Part shown: positions 46,098 through 58,999 of the stretch, piece by piece
How the letters are laid out: every line of letters starts with the position of its first letter
Position numbering within the stretch: position 1 is the stretch's first letter
From: Tupaia tana
Taxonomy: Eukaryota; Chordata; Mammalia; Scandentia; Tupaiidae
Direction of reading: 5' to 3'
DNA: 64,000 bases
Assembly: GCA_026018925.1 (NCBI GenBank)
Contig: JAKSZU010000016.1
Span: 1,302,001-1,366,000, forward strand
Program-made: the position numbers and the translations under genes
The notes under the pieces: generated by a model
Told to the model about the DNA's origin: nothing
Seen by the model: only the letters and a program-made list of their open reading frames with translations
Database searches by the model: none

Positions 46098-46371
46098 TTT
46101 TCTTTCTTTCTTTTTTTTAAAGAGGGATTTTTTGTATAGGATGTGTGCTCTTGCTGGAGAGACAGAGACAGAGACAGAGTCAGAAAGCGAGAAATTGCTC
46201 CCTGGGAGGGACGGCTCCTCTGCAATCCCTTCTCCTCCATTCTCTTCTCGGGATTTTGGGCGCACACACACACATGCCTGGTGTGAGTTTTAAGCATCTG
46301 GGTCTGGGACTTGAACCATGGTTGACTACATGGGAGTCAAACAACGTAACCATGACACCATCTCCTGGTCC
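46098..46371 (-). mobile_element. SINE-A1
   Basis: AGAGGGATTTTTTGTATAGG to CATCTCCTGGTCC. Confidence 0.9.
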
Positions 46372-47250
46372 GTATATCTATTTTCTTTTAAACTCCTTGG
46401 AAAATCTCAACACATAAACCCATTTATTACCTTTTTTTCCTATTACGTTTTCCCATTTATTTCATCCATGAGCCACGAGACAGAGGGAGAGGTGAGGGAG
46501 GGGGCGAGAACCTCCCACGGGCCTGCCGCCATGGTCACCCCAGCAGCCTCCGCTCACGGGCACATGTGCCCAGCTCTCCCGGGGGCTCTGGACACGAAGC
46601 AGGAGCCTCACCACGAGGGAGGTCTCTATCTGTCTTTGCCCCAGTGACTATCCTCAACAGATGCTAAGGCGACATCGGAAAGGGACACTCCTCCTCCGTG
46701 TTCCTAGGCCTCAGTTCCTCCACAGCAAGGTTAAAGCCCGGGTTTGAAAGGACACAGGCCTCCCTCCTCACAGGGCAGGAATGTGCCGGCTCTCTGTGAG
46801 GAAACCGCTTCCAGGAAAGAGTGGCGGCCACACGCACAGCTTCACACTGCCCTGGTCTGCTGGGACCCTGGGACCCTGAGCAGCCCTGCTCCCCCGCGCT
46901 GGTGCAGGTGCAGGACAGCCGAGGGGGCCTGGGATCAGCCCGGGGTGGGCCGGCCCTGCCCTCCGGCTTCCTCACCACCACAGAGCAGTCTGAGTCAGAG
47001 CAACTCGGGACCTGGCGCAGTGCCCCGGGGGGAGGGGTGTCCCTATTGCAAACATGCCCAGTACCGACTTTCGGACAGGCTGGGACACCAGTGTCATTGC
47101 TTCAGGACCTGTGGCTTAGCAGCGCCCCGCGAGCCAGAGAGGGCAGGACACATGGCCGACTCTCCCTGCTGGAACCCCCTCTTCCCAGATGGGCCACCTC
47201 TCTATGTGAAAGCCCACCTGGAATGGGGCCCCACACTGACTTTGTTTTTA

Positions 47251-47507
47251 AAGAGGTTTTTGCCTTAGGGTGCAAGCCCTCGCCCAAGGGGGAGGGGGGA
47301 GAGAGACAATGAGGGGGGAAGTGAGAAATCACCCCCCCCCCCGGGAATGGCCATGCTGCAATCCCTTCTCCTCATTCTCCTCCCAGGATCTTGGGCGCAC
47401 ACACACATACACCCCACATGATTTTCAAGCCACTGGGTCTGGGACTCAAACTGTGGTCAGCCGTGTGAGAGTCCAGCTTCGTACCCACTATTCCACTTGC
47501 TGGTCCC
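47251..47507 (-). mobile_element. SINE-A2 with TSD
   Basis: GACTTTGTTTTT precedes the element and recurs after its end. Confidence 0.93.
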
Positions 47508-48138
47508 CGACTTTGTTTTTGAAGCACTCAGAGTGGGTGTGACATGGTCAGCCAGGTCCGAGAATCGCCACAGGAAGCCACCAGTGTGGGATCTCGGTCC
47601 CTTCCTGTCACCTCCTGGATGCTCATCCCTCCAGAAGACCGCCCTCCTGTCCCCGGGTTTAACTAGCATCAATTTGTACATGACTCAGATCTAGTTAACC
47701 GGCGTTCCGATTTCTTATTTTCCTTCCCTAAGAGGATTACACTTATCAGGACTGACGTCGACCCTGCTCACACGGCTCGCTTATGGAAACTGCCTTGGCC
47801 AGCGAAGTATGAGTGAAAGCGATTCGCCACTTCTGAGCAGGTTAGAAGATTACACACTGTTCAACCTCAGCGCTTTCCCTGTCCTCGCCCTGAAAGACTG
47901 CTCCGTTCACCTAGACAACAGCAGAGAGGAAGAGCAGACGCAGCAGCGGACCCGCAGGAGACGCCACACACAGGCTGCTGGGGCCTGCCCGGGGACTGAC
48001 TGCTGGCCACCCGGGGCGGCGTGCGGGAAAGAGAGAAACCCACAAGTAATACGCGGGTCTGACAAAGCAGCGGCCGTCACCCTGGGGCAGACTGCAGGTT
48101 TACATTGATTAGCTTCGAAGTAACAGTAATGCCACCAC

Positions 48139-48410
48139 TCGGGGTCCGCAGGTAGCGTAATGGGTACAACACTGAACTCCAACATGGTCAGCCGTAGTTC
48201 GAGTCCTGAACCTGGCGGCTTGGTGTTCATCTATGCCCAAAATCCGAAGAGAACTGCAGAAGGAATTGTGGTGTGGCCATCCTCCTACGGGTGTGTGTGT
48301 GTGTATGTGTGATTCCTCACTTGCCCTTTCGCTGTCTTTGTCTCTTTCCAGAGACCATATGTGCCCCATTATGTCAAAAACCTTGAAAACAAACAAACAA
48401 ACAAACAAAA
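48139..48410 (+). mobile_element. SINE-A2
   Basis: GGGGTCCGCAGGTAGCGTAA head; the palindrome region has turned into a (GT)n run; (AAAC)n tail. Confidence 0.9.
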
Positions 48411-48625
48411 AACAGAAAAGGAAGCCACAGGCTGAACAATCTCTCACAGTTAGTCTGAACACCACACTCACCCCAGCTTCTTTTACTAGACACTCACTAG
48501 GTGGCTTTATCTTTGGATCTAGACATGTTAAAGTTTATGGAAGTCAGGGAAAAGAACAGAGCCTGAACGAACCTCAATCAATGACAATTCTGCGTGAGTA
48601 CAGAGACCACGTGATCATATCCATT

Positions 48626-48838
48626 TTTAAAATTTTGCCGTAAGGCACGTGCACTCCCAGGAGAGAGACAGAGGGAAGTGAAAAAGCACCTCCCGGGGGA
48701 CAGCCATGCTGCAATCCATCTCCTCCTTCTCCTCCCGGGTTCCGAGCACATGTGCACATGCACCCAGTGTGTTCTTCAAGTTGCGGGGTCTGAGACTCGA
48801 ATCGCACAGTCGGCCACGTAGGGTCCAGCACCACCCCT
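48626..48838 (-). mobile_element. SINE-A2, head-truncated
   Basis: AATTTTGCCGTAAGGCACGT; the head end is missing where the next SINE begins. Confidence 0.82.
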
Positions 48839-48840
48839 CT

Positions 48841-49265
48841 CCTTTTTAAGGATTCTGCTAAAGAGTGCGCACACTCACCAGGGAGACCGTGAAAGAGAAA
48901 GTGAGGACTCACCCCCAGGAGGGCATGGTCGTGCCACTATCCCTTCTCCATGTTCTTCCTGGGATTTTGGGTACGCACCCACGTGTACCTGGCATGATTT
49001 TTTTTTCATTATTTATTTATTTTTACTTATTTATCCACTTGTTTTATTTTGGCCAGAGAGAGAAAGAGAGGGAGGGGAAAGTGAGAAAGCAAGCCACCAG
49101 GTCTGGGACTAGAACTACAGTTGGCCATGTGGGAGCAGAGCCTCAACCACCACGCTACCTGCCAGCCCCCTTGGTGTGATTTTCAAGCCAGCAGGTTTGG
49201 GACTCAAACTGTGACTGGCCATGTGGGAGTCCAGCGGCATAACCACTGTGCCACCTGCTGGCCCC
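48841..49265 (-). mobile_element. SINE-A2 split by SINE-B
   Basis: Parts 48841-49003 and 49170-49265. CCTGGCATGATTTT / CTTGGTGTGATTTT marks the split. Confidence 0.9.
49004..49169 (-). mobile_element. SINE-B, nested
   Basis: Ends GCTACCTGCCAGCCCC; inserted into the A2 copy. Confidence 0.92.
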
Positions 49266-50262
49266 GAGATCCAGCCCCTTTAACTATCATGTCACCTGGC
49301 AGACCTCAGGTTCACTGCATTCTTGCCCCAACTTCTAAGTAGGTACGAGCCACTACCAAGACCCACCATATAACGCTGTCTGACGTCCCACTTTAAACTG
49401 GGTAGTACATGTCCTCCGGCCCGGGGGCTGGGCCTCGCGTCACGTGCCACGTGGGCTCCAGTGTGCTGTGCTCAACTGCCCAGCTCGGGCCAGCCCCAGA
49501 CCACTCCTCCTCCGCGTCACTATCCTCCCTCGTCCTCTATGTAAGAATGCCGGGCTTTCTGACCAGCTGACCTGTAAGAGGATTCTGCTCTCCGGTTTGG
49601 TCTCATCACTAACTGTGGTAAGTAAATGTCAAGGTCACAGCGGGCAGCTGCAAGGTCACCAGGGGGGCCTCGACTATTTTCAGGGAGAAGACGCGGGACC
49701 TGAAGAAAGAGGCTGATGTGCAGACTATAGAAGAAAGGAAGAGCATTTGTGGAAGACAGTAAGGAGAATCAGAGACACGAAAAGGGGAAGAGAGCCGAGA
49801 AGTAGGGCTCCCGGGGCTGAACAGCCGTGACCTTTACGGACCAGCAGAGCACAGACCCGGCACGGCCTCCTCCCTTCTGGAAACTTGTCTCAGCCAGAGA
49901 ACCGCAAACCCAAGATGTCCCCCGCTGCAGCGGACAACAGAAGCCACCTGGCTTTACCTTCCTCTACTCTCTGCCCCGTTGCCCTAGGAAGGCGTGAACC
50001 TGGGAACAGCTCAGGGCCACAGCGATCTCCGCTCCATCAGCGCCGCGCACCCGGGGACCGGATCCCCGCTGTTCCCTGCTTGTGTGTGTTTTCCGAGCCA
50101 CTGCTGCTCCCCCTCAGGGGCCCCCATCTCCTCTCTGCCGTGTGGGTCTCGGCATCGAGGTGGTATTAACAAAAATATTAGCTGTGCCCATCGGTACCCA
50201 CGGAGACGCTCCAGAACCCCAGCAGACACCCGGGATCTGACACACAGGGCCTTATATAAACC

Positions 50263-50480
50263 GGCAGCGGCCAGGCCGTGGCGTGGTGGTGAGGGCAGCC
50301 GGGCCTGCGTGGCTGCACACCCGGTCTGACTCCCGCACCCAGCAGCTGGAGAAACAGGGCAGGGGGTTGTGCTCAAGACCCGGAGGGAGGGAGGTACTAT
50401 GGCCATCTCCACGGGGACTGCGTTCTCCCACCTTCTCTCTGTCTCTGGTGAGCACATGTGCCCCTGGCAAGTTAAAAATA
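50263..50480 (+). mobile_element. SINE-A2, diverged
   Basis: GGCCAGGCCGTGGCGTGGTG head; CACATGTGCCCCTGGCAAGT tail. Confidence 0.8.
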
Positions 50481-50860
50481 CTAATAGTAGTAATAATAGT
50501 AAAGGGAACATGAGGGTATCTGCGCGTACCCGATGCACATCCTCTGGAGCACGGAACCCCCGGGTCACCATGAGAACCAGCACAGCGTGACTGCTAGTGC
50601 AGGAGCTCCTACCCCGCAGCTCAGGGAACCACCACAGCCGAGAGAGCCTGCAGCCTTGCAGAAGCACCCAGTCGGGCCTGGTGCACTTTCTGATCTGCGG
50701 CTGGCTGTGTCATGGATACGGAGTGCGGACTGACTGCGTGCGCTGTAGCATGTCAGAGCATGTATTCTGGGACAGTCCCATGGAGAAGAGACAGCCGTCT
50801 CTAGGAAAAGCCAGCACAGGTAAACACGCATCCACACCAGGTGCACAAGCCAGACGCTGC

Positions 50861-51194
50861 ATCCACATGAGACCGTTCTTCCAGACACGCCATGCACATC
50901 ACATTAGACGGTTCTTCCGGACACGCCATACACATCCACACTAGACGGTTCTTCCGGACACGCCATGCACGTCCACACTAGACGGTTCTTCTGGACACGC
51001 CATGCACGTCCACACTAGACGGTTCTTCCGGACACGCCATGCACGTCCACATTAGACGGTTCCTCTGGACACATCATGCACGTCCACACTAGACGATTCT
51101 TCCAGACACGCCATGCACGTCCACACTAGATGGTTCTTCCGGACACGCCATGCACGTCCACACTAGATGGTTCTTCCAGACAGGCCATATACAT
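50861..51194. repeat. 37-bp minisatellite
   Basis: Nine units of CACGTCCACACTAGACGG followed by TTCTTCCGGACACGCCATG, 334 nt in total, with point differences and almost no length variation. Confidence 0.95.
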
Positions 51195-51339
51195 CAACGG
51201 CGCAGCTGCCCACGTGAGCTGAACGGGGCCATGGCATAGCAGGGGGCGCAAGGCGTCTCCCATCAACACCTTCTCCTGCACGCAGCAGATGGACGGTGAC
51301 GGTAACACGCAGCTTCTTTATTTTAGGATGAATGATTTC

Positions 51340-51492
51340 ATTTAAGTAATTAATTTATTTTTAAAATTTGCTGTAGGGCATGTGTGCTCACTGGAGAGAG
51401 GGAGGGAAAGAAAGCAAGCTGCAGGTTGGGGCTCGAACCACAGCTGGCCATGTGAGAGTCTAGCACCTTAACCGCCACACCACCTGCAGCCG
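51340..51492 (-). mobile_element. SINE-B
   Basis: AAATTTGCTGTAGGGCATGT to CACACCACCTGCAGCC. Confidence 0.87.
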
Positions 51493-51921
51493 CCGTGGTT
51501 ACTTTCCTGACAAGGAAATAACAAGAAATTTTCTTTTAACTATATAAATACATTAAAAACTTGCTAAGCAATTTCATCAGCGAGCCTACTACGCACTGCC
51601 TGAGTAACTATGTTTCTGAAGCTGAGATTGTTCACAAGATGACAAACCTCACGGTAACCAAGAAGTCACCTCTAAAATCTCCCCGCCAGTTGCGAATCAG
51701 CTCATTTTCCTCCTCCTCACTCTACAGGACCAAGCCAACTCTAACGGGGGCGCAGCCCTATACTGGGCCCGGGCAGCACCCTAGTATCTGGACGGCTCCT
51801 CCTCCGAGCGCACCTTCTCACCTCAGCCGTGCGGTAGTCCACACATACTCCTGGGGCCTGGTTCCAGAACCCCAGCACACACACGGGCCCGCTGACGTGC
51901 AGGTCCTCGTAAACAGGCACT

Positions 51922-52080
51922 GTGGCCAGGCTGTGGTGTGGGGGTGACGGGGCTGGACCCCAGGTGGCTGCACGGTTCTGAGTCCTGCACGGAGCGGCTG
52001 GAGAAGCCCACCAGGTGGATGTGCGCTCGGAGTCCGGGAGGGAGGGAGGGATGTGGAGGCGGCTGCACCCTGCCCACCCT
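51922..52080 (+). mobile_element. SINE-A2, degraded
   Basis: GGCCAGGCTGTGGTGTGGGG head; GTTCTGAGTCCTGC B box remnant. Confidence 0.65.
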
Positions 52081-52427
52081 ACCTTCGGTAGTAGACGCAC
52101 CTTCCAGGTCTCCCTCCAGAACTAGAGAATAACTGGTTATTAAGGCTCAGCCCTTAGCCCCTTCTGCCCTCCCTGCTGTGCGTTCAACTCCACCTGCCCA
52201 CTGCTGACTGTTATGGTGGGCACCTGCCAGGGAGCTGGAAGTCGGCCTACCTGCCGGGTCCCTGTACATGACGTCACTAAGTGTCAAACCAAGACACTCA
52301 GTGAAAAGCCAGAGAGTACGCTATAACCTTGCCTTGTACAGCCTCCCGTGACACCCTAACATCACTTCCCTCTCATCCTCGCCTCCTCCCTGAGTAAACT
52401 CCTTCTCATCCTCACACCCCCCCCCCC

Positions 52428-53590
52428 CACCTCCTCTCCAACATCACTTCCCACTCTCCTCCTCGGCACCCTTCACCTCCTCCCCTAACATCACTCCCAC
52501 TCTCCTTCTTAACACCCCTCACCTCCTCCCCTAACATCACCCCCACACTCCTCCTCAACACTGCCCTCACCTCCTCCCCTAACATCACCCCCATTCTCCT
52601 CCTCGGCACCCCTCACCTCCTCCCCTAACATCACTCCCACTCTCCTTCTCAACACCCCTCACCTCCTCCCCTAACATCACCCCCACACTCCTCCTCAACA
52701 CTGCCCTCACCTCCTCCCCTAACATCACTCCCACTCTCCTTCTCAACACCCCTCACCTCCTCCCCTAACATCACTCCCACTCTCCTCAACACTGCCCTCA
52801 CCTCCTCCCCTAACATCACCCCCACTCTCCTTCTCAACACCCCTCACCTCCTCCCCTAACATCACCCCCACTCACCTCAACACTGCCCTCACCTCCTCCC
52901 CTAACATCACCCCCACTCTCCTCCTCGGCACCCCTCACCTCCTCCCCTAACATCACTGCCACTCTCCTCAACACTGCCCTCACCTCCTCCCCTAACATCA
53001 CCCCCACTCTCCTTCTCAACACCCCTCACCTCCTCCCCTAACATCACCCCCATTCTCCTCAACACTGCCCTCACCTCCTCCCCTAACATCACCCCCACTC
53101 TCCTTCTCAACACCCCTCACCTCCTCCCCTAACATCACCCCCACTCACCTCAACACTGCCCTCACCTCCTCCCCTAACATCACCCCCACTCTCCTCCTCG
53201 GCAACCCTCACCTCCTCCCCTAACATCACTGCCACTCTCCTCCCCGGCACCCCTCACCTCCTCCCCTAACATCACCCCCACTCTCCTCCCCGGCACCCCT
53301 CACCTCCTCCCCTAACATCACCCCCACTCACCTCAACACTGTCCTCACCTCCTCCCCTAACATCACCCCCACACTCCTCCTCCACACCCCTCACCTCCTC
53401 CCCTAACATCACCCCCACTCTCCTCCTCGGCACCCCTCACCTCCTCCCCTAACATCACCCCCACTCACCTCAACACTGCCCTCACCTCCTCCCCTAACAT
53501 CACCCCCACTCTCCTCCCCGGCACCCTTCACCTCCTCCCCTAACATCACCCCTACTCTCCTCCTCGGCACCCCTCGCCTCCTCCCACCCA
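52428..53590. repeat. 43-46-bp C-rich minisatellite
   Basis: About 26 units built on CACCTCCTCCCCTAACATCA then CCCCCACTCTCCTCCTCGGC and ACCCCT, with shorter variants (ACTCACCTCAACACTGCCCT). The plus strand is almost free of G. The gene strand therefore carries runs GGGG, GGGGG, GGGG per unit and a GAGGTGAGG motif that resembles a splice donor. A less regular C-run leads into it at 52413-52429. Confidence 0.95.
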
Positions 53591-54134
53591 CCATCTTCCG
53601 TGCCGCTCCACTGCTGTCAGCACACCCCTGCCCCAGAGCCCTTGCTGGCTCGCTCCTGCGTCACACTGCCCACAACCTGGGGGTCACCCTCGCACTTTCT
53701 GTGTGCCCCATCCCTGCTCGCCCCGGCTGCTGTGCTCTGCTGGTGAAGTTGCCACCTGCGTGTCGTGGGTGCTGTCCTCGTCTCCCATGCCACTGGTGAA
53801 CTCTGCGTGGCCCTTTACCCTTCAGGCGTGGCTGTTGCCTCGAAATCGTACCTGTCCGGAGTTAAGTATTCACTAAATTTTTCTCGAGCTTTTTTCCATA
53901 TTACAAGATTCCTGGACTACATCCCAGGTCTAGCCCAGCAGCGGCTGTGCAAGAAGGCCAACCGTGGGGACGGGCTTGGTCCTGGCCGCCCCGCGTTCCA
54001 GCAGTGGAGGTGCCGAACTTAGCTAACGGCCGGCTGGGGCACTGCGGCGTGCGAGGAGCTCCCGGACACACCCGTCTCTCCATCCTGCTGTCTCTGTGCT
54101 TTCCACAGCCCCTCTCCTGCTCTCACTAGAACTA

Positions 54135-54372
54135 GGGGGCCCTAGTGGTGTAGCAGATCCATCACTGGACTCCCACATGGCCGACTGGTTCAAGTCCCAG
54201 ACCTGGTGGCTTGAAGATCACACCGAGTGTGTGTGTGCAAGCCCAAGACCTGAGAGGAGAATGGAAGAGAAGGACTGAGGTGTGGCCATCTCCCAGGGAG
54301 TGGTTTTTCACTTTCCCTTCACTGTCAGTCTCCACAGGGAGCACACGGCCCTGAAGCCAGAACCCACTTTAT
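54135..54372 (+). mobile_element. SINE-A2
   Basis: CCCTAGTGGTGTAGCAGATC head; GAGAGGAGAATGGAAGAGA body. Confidence 0.85.
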
Positions 54373-54390
54373 AAATTAATAAATGAAATA

Positions 54391-54645
54391 GGGGTCGCCA
54401 GTGGCATGGTGGTTAAGGTAGCCGGGTCCCCTGTGGCTGACTGCATGGTTCGCATCCCGCCCCTGCGGCGTGGACCAGTGAGGCACAGGTGCACGTGCTC
54501 ATAGTCCAAGGGCAAGGAAGGAGCGGGGCTGGAGCGAGGCCGTTCCTCCTGGGGCTGCTTTCGCCCGTTCCCTCACTCTCCCCTTCTTTCTCTCTCCGGT
54601 GAGTACATTTACCCTATAGCAAATAAAAAATAAAATAAAATGAAG
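54391..54645 (+). mobile_element. SINE-A2
   Basis: GGGGTCGCCAGTGGCATGGT head; tail TACCCTATAGCAAATAAAAA. Confidence 0.85.
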
Positions 54646-55241
54646 ACTATACCTCAGGAAGAGGTAATGGAAACCCTCAATTCTAACTATTATGTATAAG
54701 GGACAATAAGTTTAAAAAATGAGCAAGATTAAAATTATATTATGAAAATAAAGTATCTAAAACATTTATAGCTACTTTAAATTTAGTCTGAAATAGTTCA
54801 AGAATCACCTGGATATATCTGGACAAAACTCACATCCGCTGTCAGTAGTCGCCCACACGGTAAGAGCAGGTGTCGCTCCGGGGACAGAGCGCCATTTCTG
54901 GCGTCTAAGTGGCACTGAGAACCTGCTGACGGACGAACCCCTTCCACTGTGTCCTCCTCCTCTCCACTGCCACTGCGCTGGAGTGGGCCCATGTGCGCCT
55001 CCGAAATCCACGCTGAAATCAGCCCCACTGCGGTGGGGTTAGGGTGGGCTTTACACAAAGAGACTAAGTCGTGAGGACTCCGTCCGCAGAATGGGAATCA
55101 TGCTGTTGAGAGACCGCAGAGACCCACGCAGCCCTTCCAATTCACACCACAAGACGCCCTCGATGGGACAGGGCTTACCCCCTGGGCCTGGCACCAAGCC
55201 CTTGGACTTCCTTGACTCCAGAACTGTGGGAAGTAAGTCCC

Positions 55242-55493
55242 TTTTTTTTTTTTTGAGAGGTTTTTGCTATAGGGCACGTGCACTCGCCAGACAGAGAGAC
55301 AGAAAGCGAGAAATCACCCCCCAGGGGGGATGGCCACGCCGCAATCCCTTCTCCTCCATTCAATTCCTCTCGGGATTTTGGGCACACACGCACACGCGCC
55401 CGTCGTGAGCTTAAGCCACCGGGTCCGGGACGTGAACCGCGGTCGACTACATGGGAATCCAGCGACATAGCCATTAAGCTAACTGCTGGTCCC
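55242..55493 (-). mobile_element. SINE-A1, young, with TSD
   Basis: AGTAAGTCCC flanks both ends (55232-55241, 55494-55503). Confidence 0.97.
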
Positions 55494-55549
55494 AGTAAGT
55501 CCCTATTCTTTATAGATCTCCCGGTCTACAGAATCCCCCCCCCCGCCCC

Positions 55550-55640
55550 CCCGTAGGGCACATGCACTTACCAGAGAGACAGACAGAGGGGAAATAAGGA
55601 AGCCCTCCCCAGGGGAATGGTCATGCCACAATCCAAGCCA
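55550..55640 (-). mobile_element. SINE-A fragment
   Basis: GTAGGGCACATGCACTTACC to CATGCCACAATCC; only the tail-side part remains. Confidence 0.75.
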
Positions 55641-55643
55641 CAC

Positions 55644-56094
55644 TGCCGCACACCCACCTTACTAGACGGGTCACCCGGCCTTAGTAACTGCGGCTTAGTT
55701 CCCTGCCCTGCTCTGGCGTCACATGGCATGACCTGGTAATCTTCCTCACATGTGCGAAGTTTAAGCTTAAACCTACCTTCCTGCTAACTCTGCTTTAACT
55801 CTACGCTTTTAAACAAAGCCTTGCTGTCTTAGTCAAGAGCAATATAAAGTCATCTCTGAATCTACCAAGGAGCTGTAAGCTTCTGATTCAAGACACGCAC
55901 CCGCTCAGGCCGGACCACCGGAAAACCTGTGTACGGACTCACAACTCTGATTTGACTTTGGCTGGCCTAAGGTGTATAAAAGATCTGTCCCCTGGCCACC
56001 TCGGGAGCACTTTCTCAAGGCTTCGTGAAGTGAATGTGCCTCCCAGGGCTGCGGTCACTCACCTGGCTTAGCATAAACCTGTCAATATCTCACA
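55644..56094 (+). mobile_element. possible solo LTR
   Basis: About 450 bp with no SINE homology. It starts TG and ends CA, with TATAAA at 55975-55980 and a CATAAA signal at 56072-56077, the spacing expected of an LTR promoter and R region. Edges are approximate and no matching second LTR or target duplication was seen. Confidence 0.4.
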
Positions 56095-56184
56095 GCGCCT
56101 GCTGTTTTCACTGATGCCACTGCCACATTAAATTCAATTCTGATTATTCTGTGTGAGTGTGCACATGCATGCACACGTGTGTGC

Positions 56185-56425
56185 GCTAGAGGGTGTGCGC
56201 ACTCACCAGAGACAGTCAGGGGGTGGGGGGGGGGGCAGAGAAAGCACCCCCGTGGGAAATGGTCATGTCGCAATCCCTTCTCCTCCAGCTTGCCCTCCGT
56301 TTGGATTTTGGGCATGCACACACATGTGCCTGGAATGTTTCTCAAGCCACTGTGTCCAGGACTGGAACTGCACGGTCAGCCATGTGGGGTGTGGCGGCCT
56401 TCACCACCAGGCCACGGCTGGCCTG
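56185..56425 (-). mobile_element. SINE-A2
   Basis: GGGTGTGCGCACTCACCAGA, an expanded G run near 56220-56234, ends CACGGCTGGCC. Confidence 0.85.
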
Positions 56426-57183
56426 TGACCACACCGCTGTTGAAAAGTCTTTGAGAGTCCCCACAACTTGCCAAATTGAGAGGACACTCAAACGCTAGCT
56501 CGCCATTCAGACCCCGAGAACCTCTACACAGCTTTCCTGTACCCCATTACAACTGAGACCAGAACTGGTTCTGCGGAGAGCTGTGATGTGCGGCCTGAGA
56601 AAGCCACATCCCCCAGGGTGACGTGAGTCGGACACAGGCCCGGGATTACACGAGGAAGGGGACTGGTGGGGCCAGACCTAGTGCACGATGCCCCACTTCG
56701 CATGCAGTCTATCATGAATGAAGAGAAAAGGCAAAGACAGAGCAGATGTGGAAACTAACCTGTATTTTTCTGACCCCTCCAGCACAGCACAGCAGGTGAG
56801 CATCCCTTCCCTGTCCCCCGCCCCCTCAGGGCCCGGCGTGGCCAGGAAGGAAGACAGTGTCCCTGTACTCTGCCTCCAAGGGCTGGCCTGAGCCCCAGCA
56901 GACTCGGGCAAACCAGGAGCTGCTGACTTCCTTCACCTGGACAAACCGGTGAACGGACAGCTGGACCTCCACGCTCTGTGGCCCTTTGTGGCGAGGAGCC
57001 TGGTCGGGGCGGCCTCTGAGCCCGCCCGTGCAGAGGCCAGAGGCCATAGCGCTGTGCACAGTCTTCACCCTGACCTGTGCAACAGCTTCAAGTCCTTGAG
57101 AAGAGAAGGGCCTGAAAAATAATGTCACACGGGACATTTTTTAAAGTGTCAAGGAAATAACGTGTAAAAACCCGATGATTGTT

Positions 57184-57420
57184 GGGGCCAGCAGACGGCG
57201 TAGTGGTGACATCACTGGACTCCCACATGGCTGACTGCAGCTCGAGTCCCAGAGCCGGTGGCTTGAAATCACGCCGGGTGCATGTGTGTGCGTGCCCAAG
57301 GCCCAGGAGCTGGATGAGAAGGGACTAGGTGTGGCCATCCTCCTGAGGAGCGATTTCTTGCTTTCCGTCTCTCTGGCGAGCACCCTATAGCAAAAATCTT
57401 TCTCAAAAAAAAAAAAAAAG
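57184..57420 (+). mobile_element. SINE-A2
   Basis: GGGGCCAGCAGACGGCGTAG head; poly(A) tail. Confidence 0.93.
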
Positions 57421-57828
57421 TATCAAGAAGTTGTCCAAAAACATTGCTTTGGATAAAAAGAACAAACTGAGTCAACAGAAAAAGGAAGAGCCTCAGGCAG
57501 GGCCACCCGGGACCCGAGGTGAGCTTGCTGCCCCGCGGTGAGCACCGGGGCCTGCAGGGGCTGCAGGCCCCGGTATACAAGCTGGCCACCGCCCAGCAGA
57601 CCCGTTTTTGCAGAGATAAGACTGTGGACCCCAGCACGGAGTCCAGAGGGATGGCATCCTGGGCAGGGAAGGAGAGGCTCTGGTGCTGCTATGAGGCCCC
57701 TCACCCCACAAACAAGCCCAGCTTCGGAAGGGACACGGGGACCGTGACACAGGAAGCAGCTACATAGCCGGTCTCAGGAAGGCCACCCCAACAGGGAGAC
57801 CGGACTGAGAACCTGCATGTGGCAGCAC

Positions 57829-58043
57829 GGGACCGGCAGGTGGCTAACAGCTACACTGCTGCACTCCACACGGCTGGCCACAGTTCGAGTCCCAGACCCA
57901 GAGGCCTGGAACTCACGAGGGCGCGTGTGCGTGCGTGCCCAAGATCCCGAGAGGAGAACGGCGGGGGGGGGGGGGGGGGGGTGCTTTCTCACTTTCTGTC
58001 TCTGGCAAGTGCATGTGCCCTAGGGCAAAAATCTGTTAAAAAA
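57829..58043 (+). mobile_element. SINE-A2 with G run
   Basis: GGGACCGGCAGGTGGCTAAC head; GGGATTGCGG...palindrome replaced by 19 G (57963-57981). Confidence 0.92.
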
Positions 58044-58999
58044 GGGGCAGACACGTGATTAGAGAAAGGTTCTCCACAAAATGGACGCCTGCCCGGGCGT
58101 GAACACCTGAAGCTCTGAAATAAATGACACCGAGCAGAGAAGCAGCTGGGAGGAAACTGGACCCCAGAACCAAGGCAGCTGAGTCCCTGGGGACTCCCTC
58201 TCAGAACCCAAACAGCCCAGAAGTGACCTCCTCGCACCCAGGTGGCCTTCGGGGCTGGGACGAGGACAGAGGTGCAGACCTGAGTGATGCTGGGACTGCG
58301 GGGAGCGTGGCCTGGAGAGGCAGAGGGGCACACGCGCTGCACCGGCTCCTAGTTCCCCAGTTTTCCACGGGGACACGGGCGCCAGGCGAGCACCCGAGGC
58401 CACCAGCGAGCAGGTGACTGGCGGGGGCGGGCAGCCGGCAGCGCACGCCATCCGGCTGGTGCCGCAGTCGAAGGCATCAGCACCAGCTAACGCTTAGCCT
58501 CGCAGGCCGGGGAACACATGTAGGTCACGTGTGCCCACAGGAGGTGGGGGGTCCTCATGCACCTCCGTGAGCTGCTCAGACCTCGCTCCCCGACACCGTT
58601 CTCCTACCAAAGGCCCAGAGCTGCTCGGAGACATGGCAGGCTCTGGGACTGGAGCAGCGACCTTTCTGTTGTAAAGACAGGTCTCGGATGGACCCTCCGC
58701 CCCGCCCAGCAGAGGAGGCGGGACAGCGGCAAGCACCACGGCCTGGCTTTTTGTGAAGAGGGTGGGGGGACTGGGAATCAAACCCGGGCCTCCCGCGTGG
58801 CCCCAGCCTGACCCCGGCGGCACCGTCTCCCACGTGTGACTGAGGCTGGCCTGGGAGCACCTCTGATTGTCTGAAAGTAAGGAAACGTGAGAAATGACAA
58901 AGCCAAGCCACTGAAAGGATGTGAAGAACGAAATCAAGCACTAGATTAGAAAGGTATAAAACACATGATACATATCAAAGTATAAAACAAAGTGAGCAT

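Noticed and set aside
47809..48108. 99-codon plus-strand frame beginning MSESDSPLLSRLEDY
   Set aside because: Looks protein-like at first, but it is short, has no recognised homologue and no splice or promoter context.
52375..53594. Repeated small minus-strand frames rich in Gly-Glu-Val
   Set aside because: Translation of the C-rich minisatellite.
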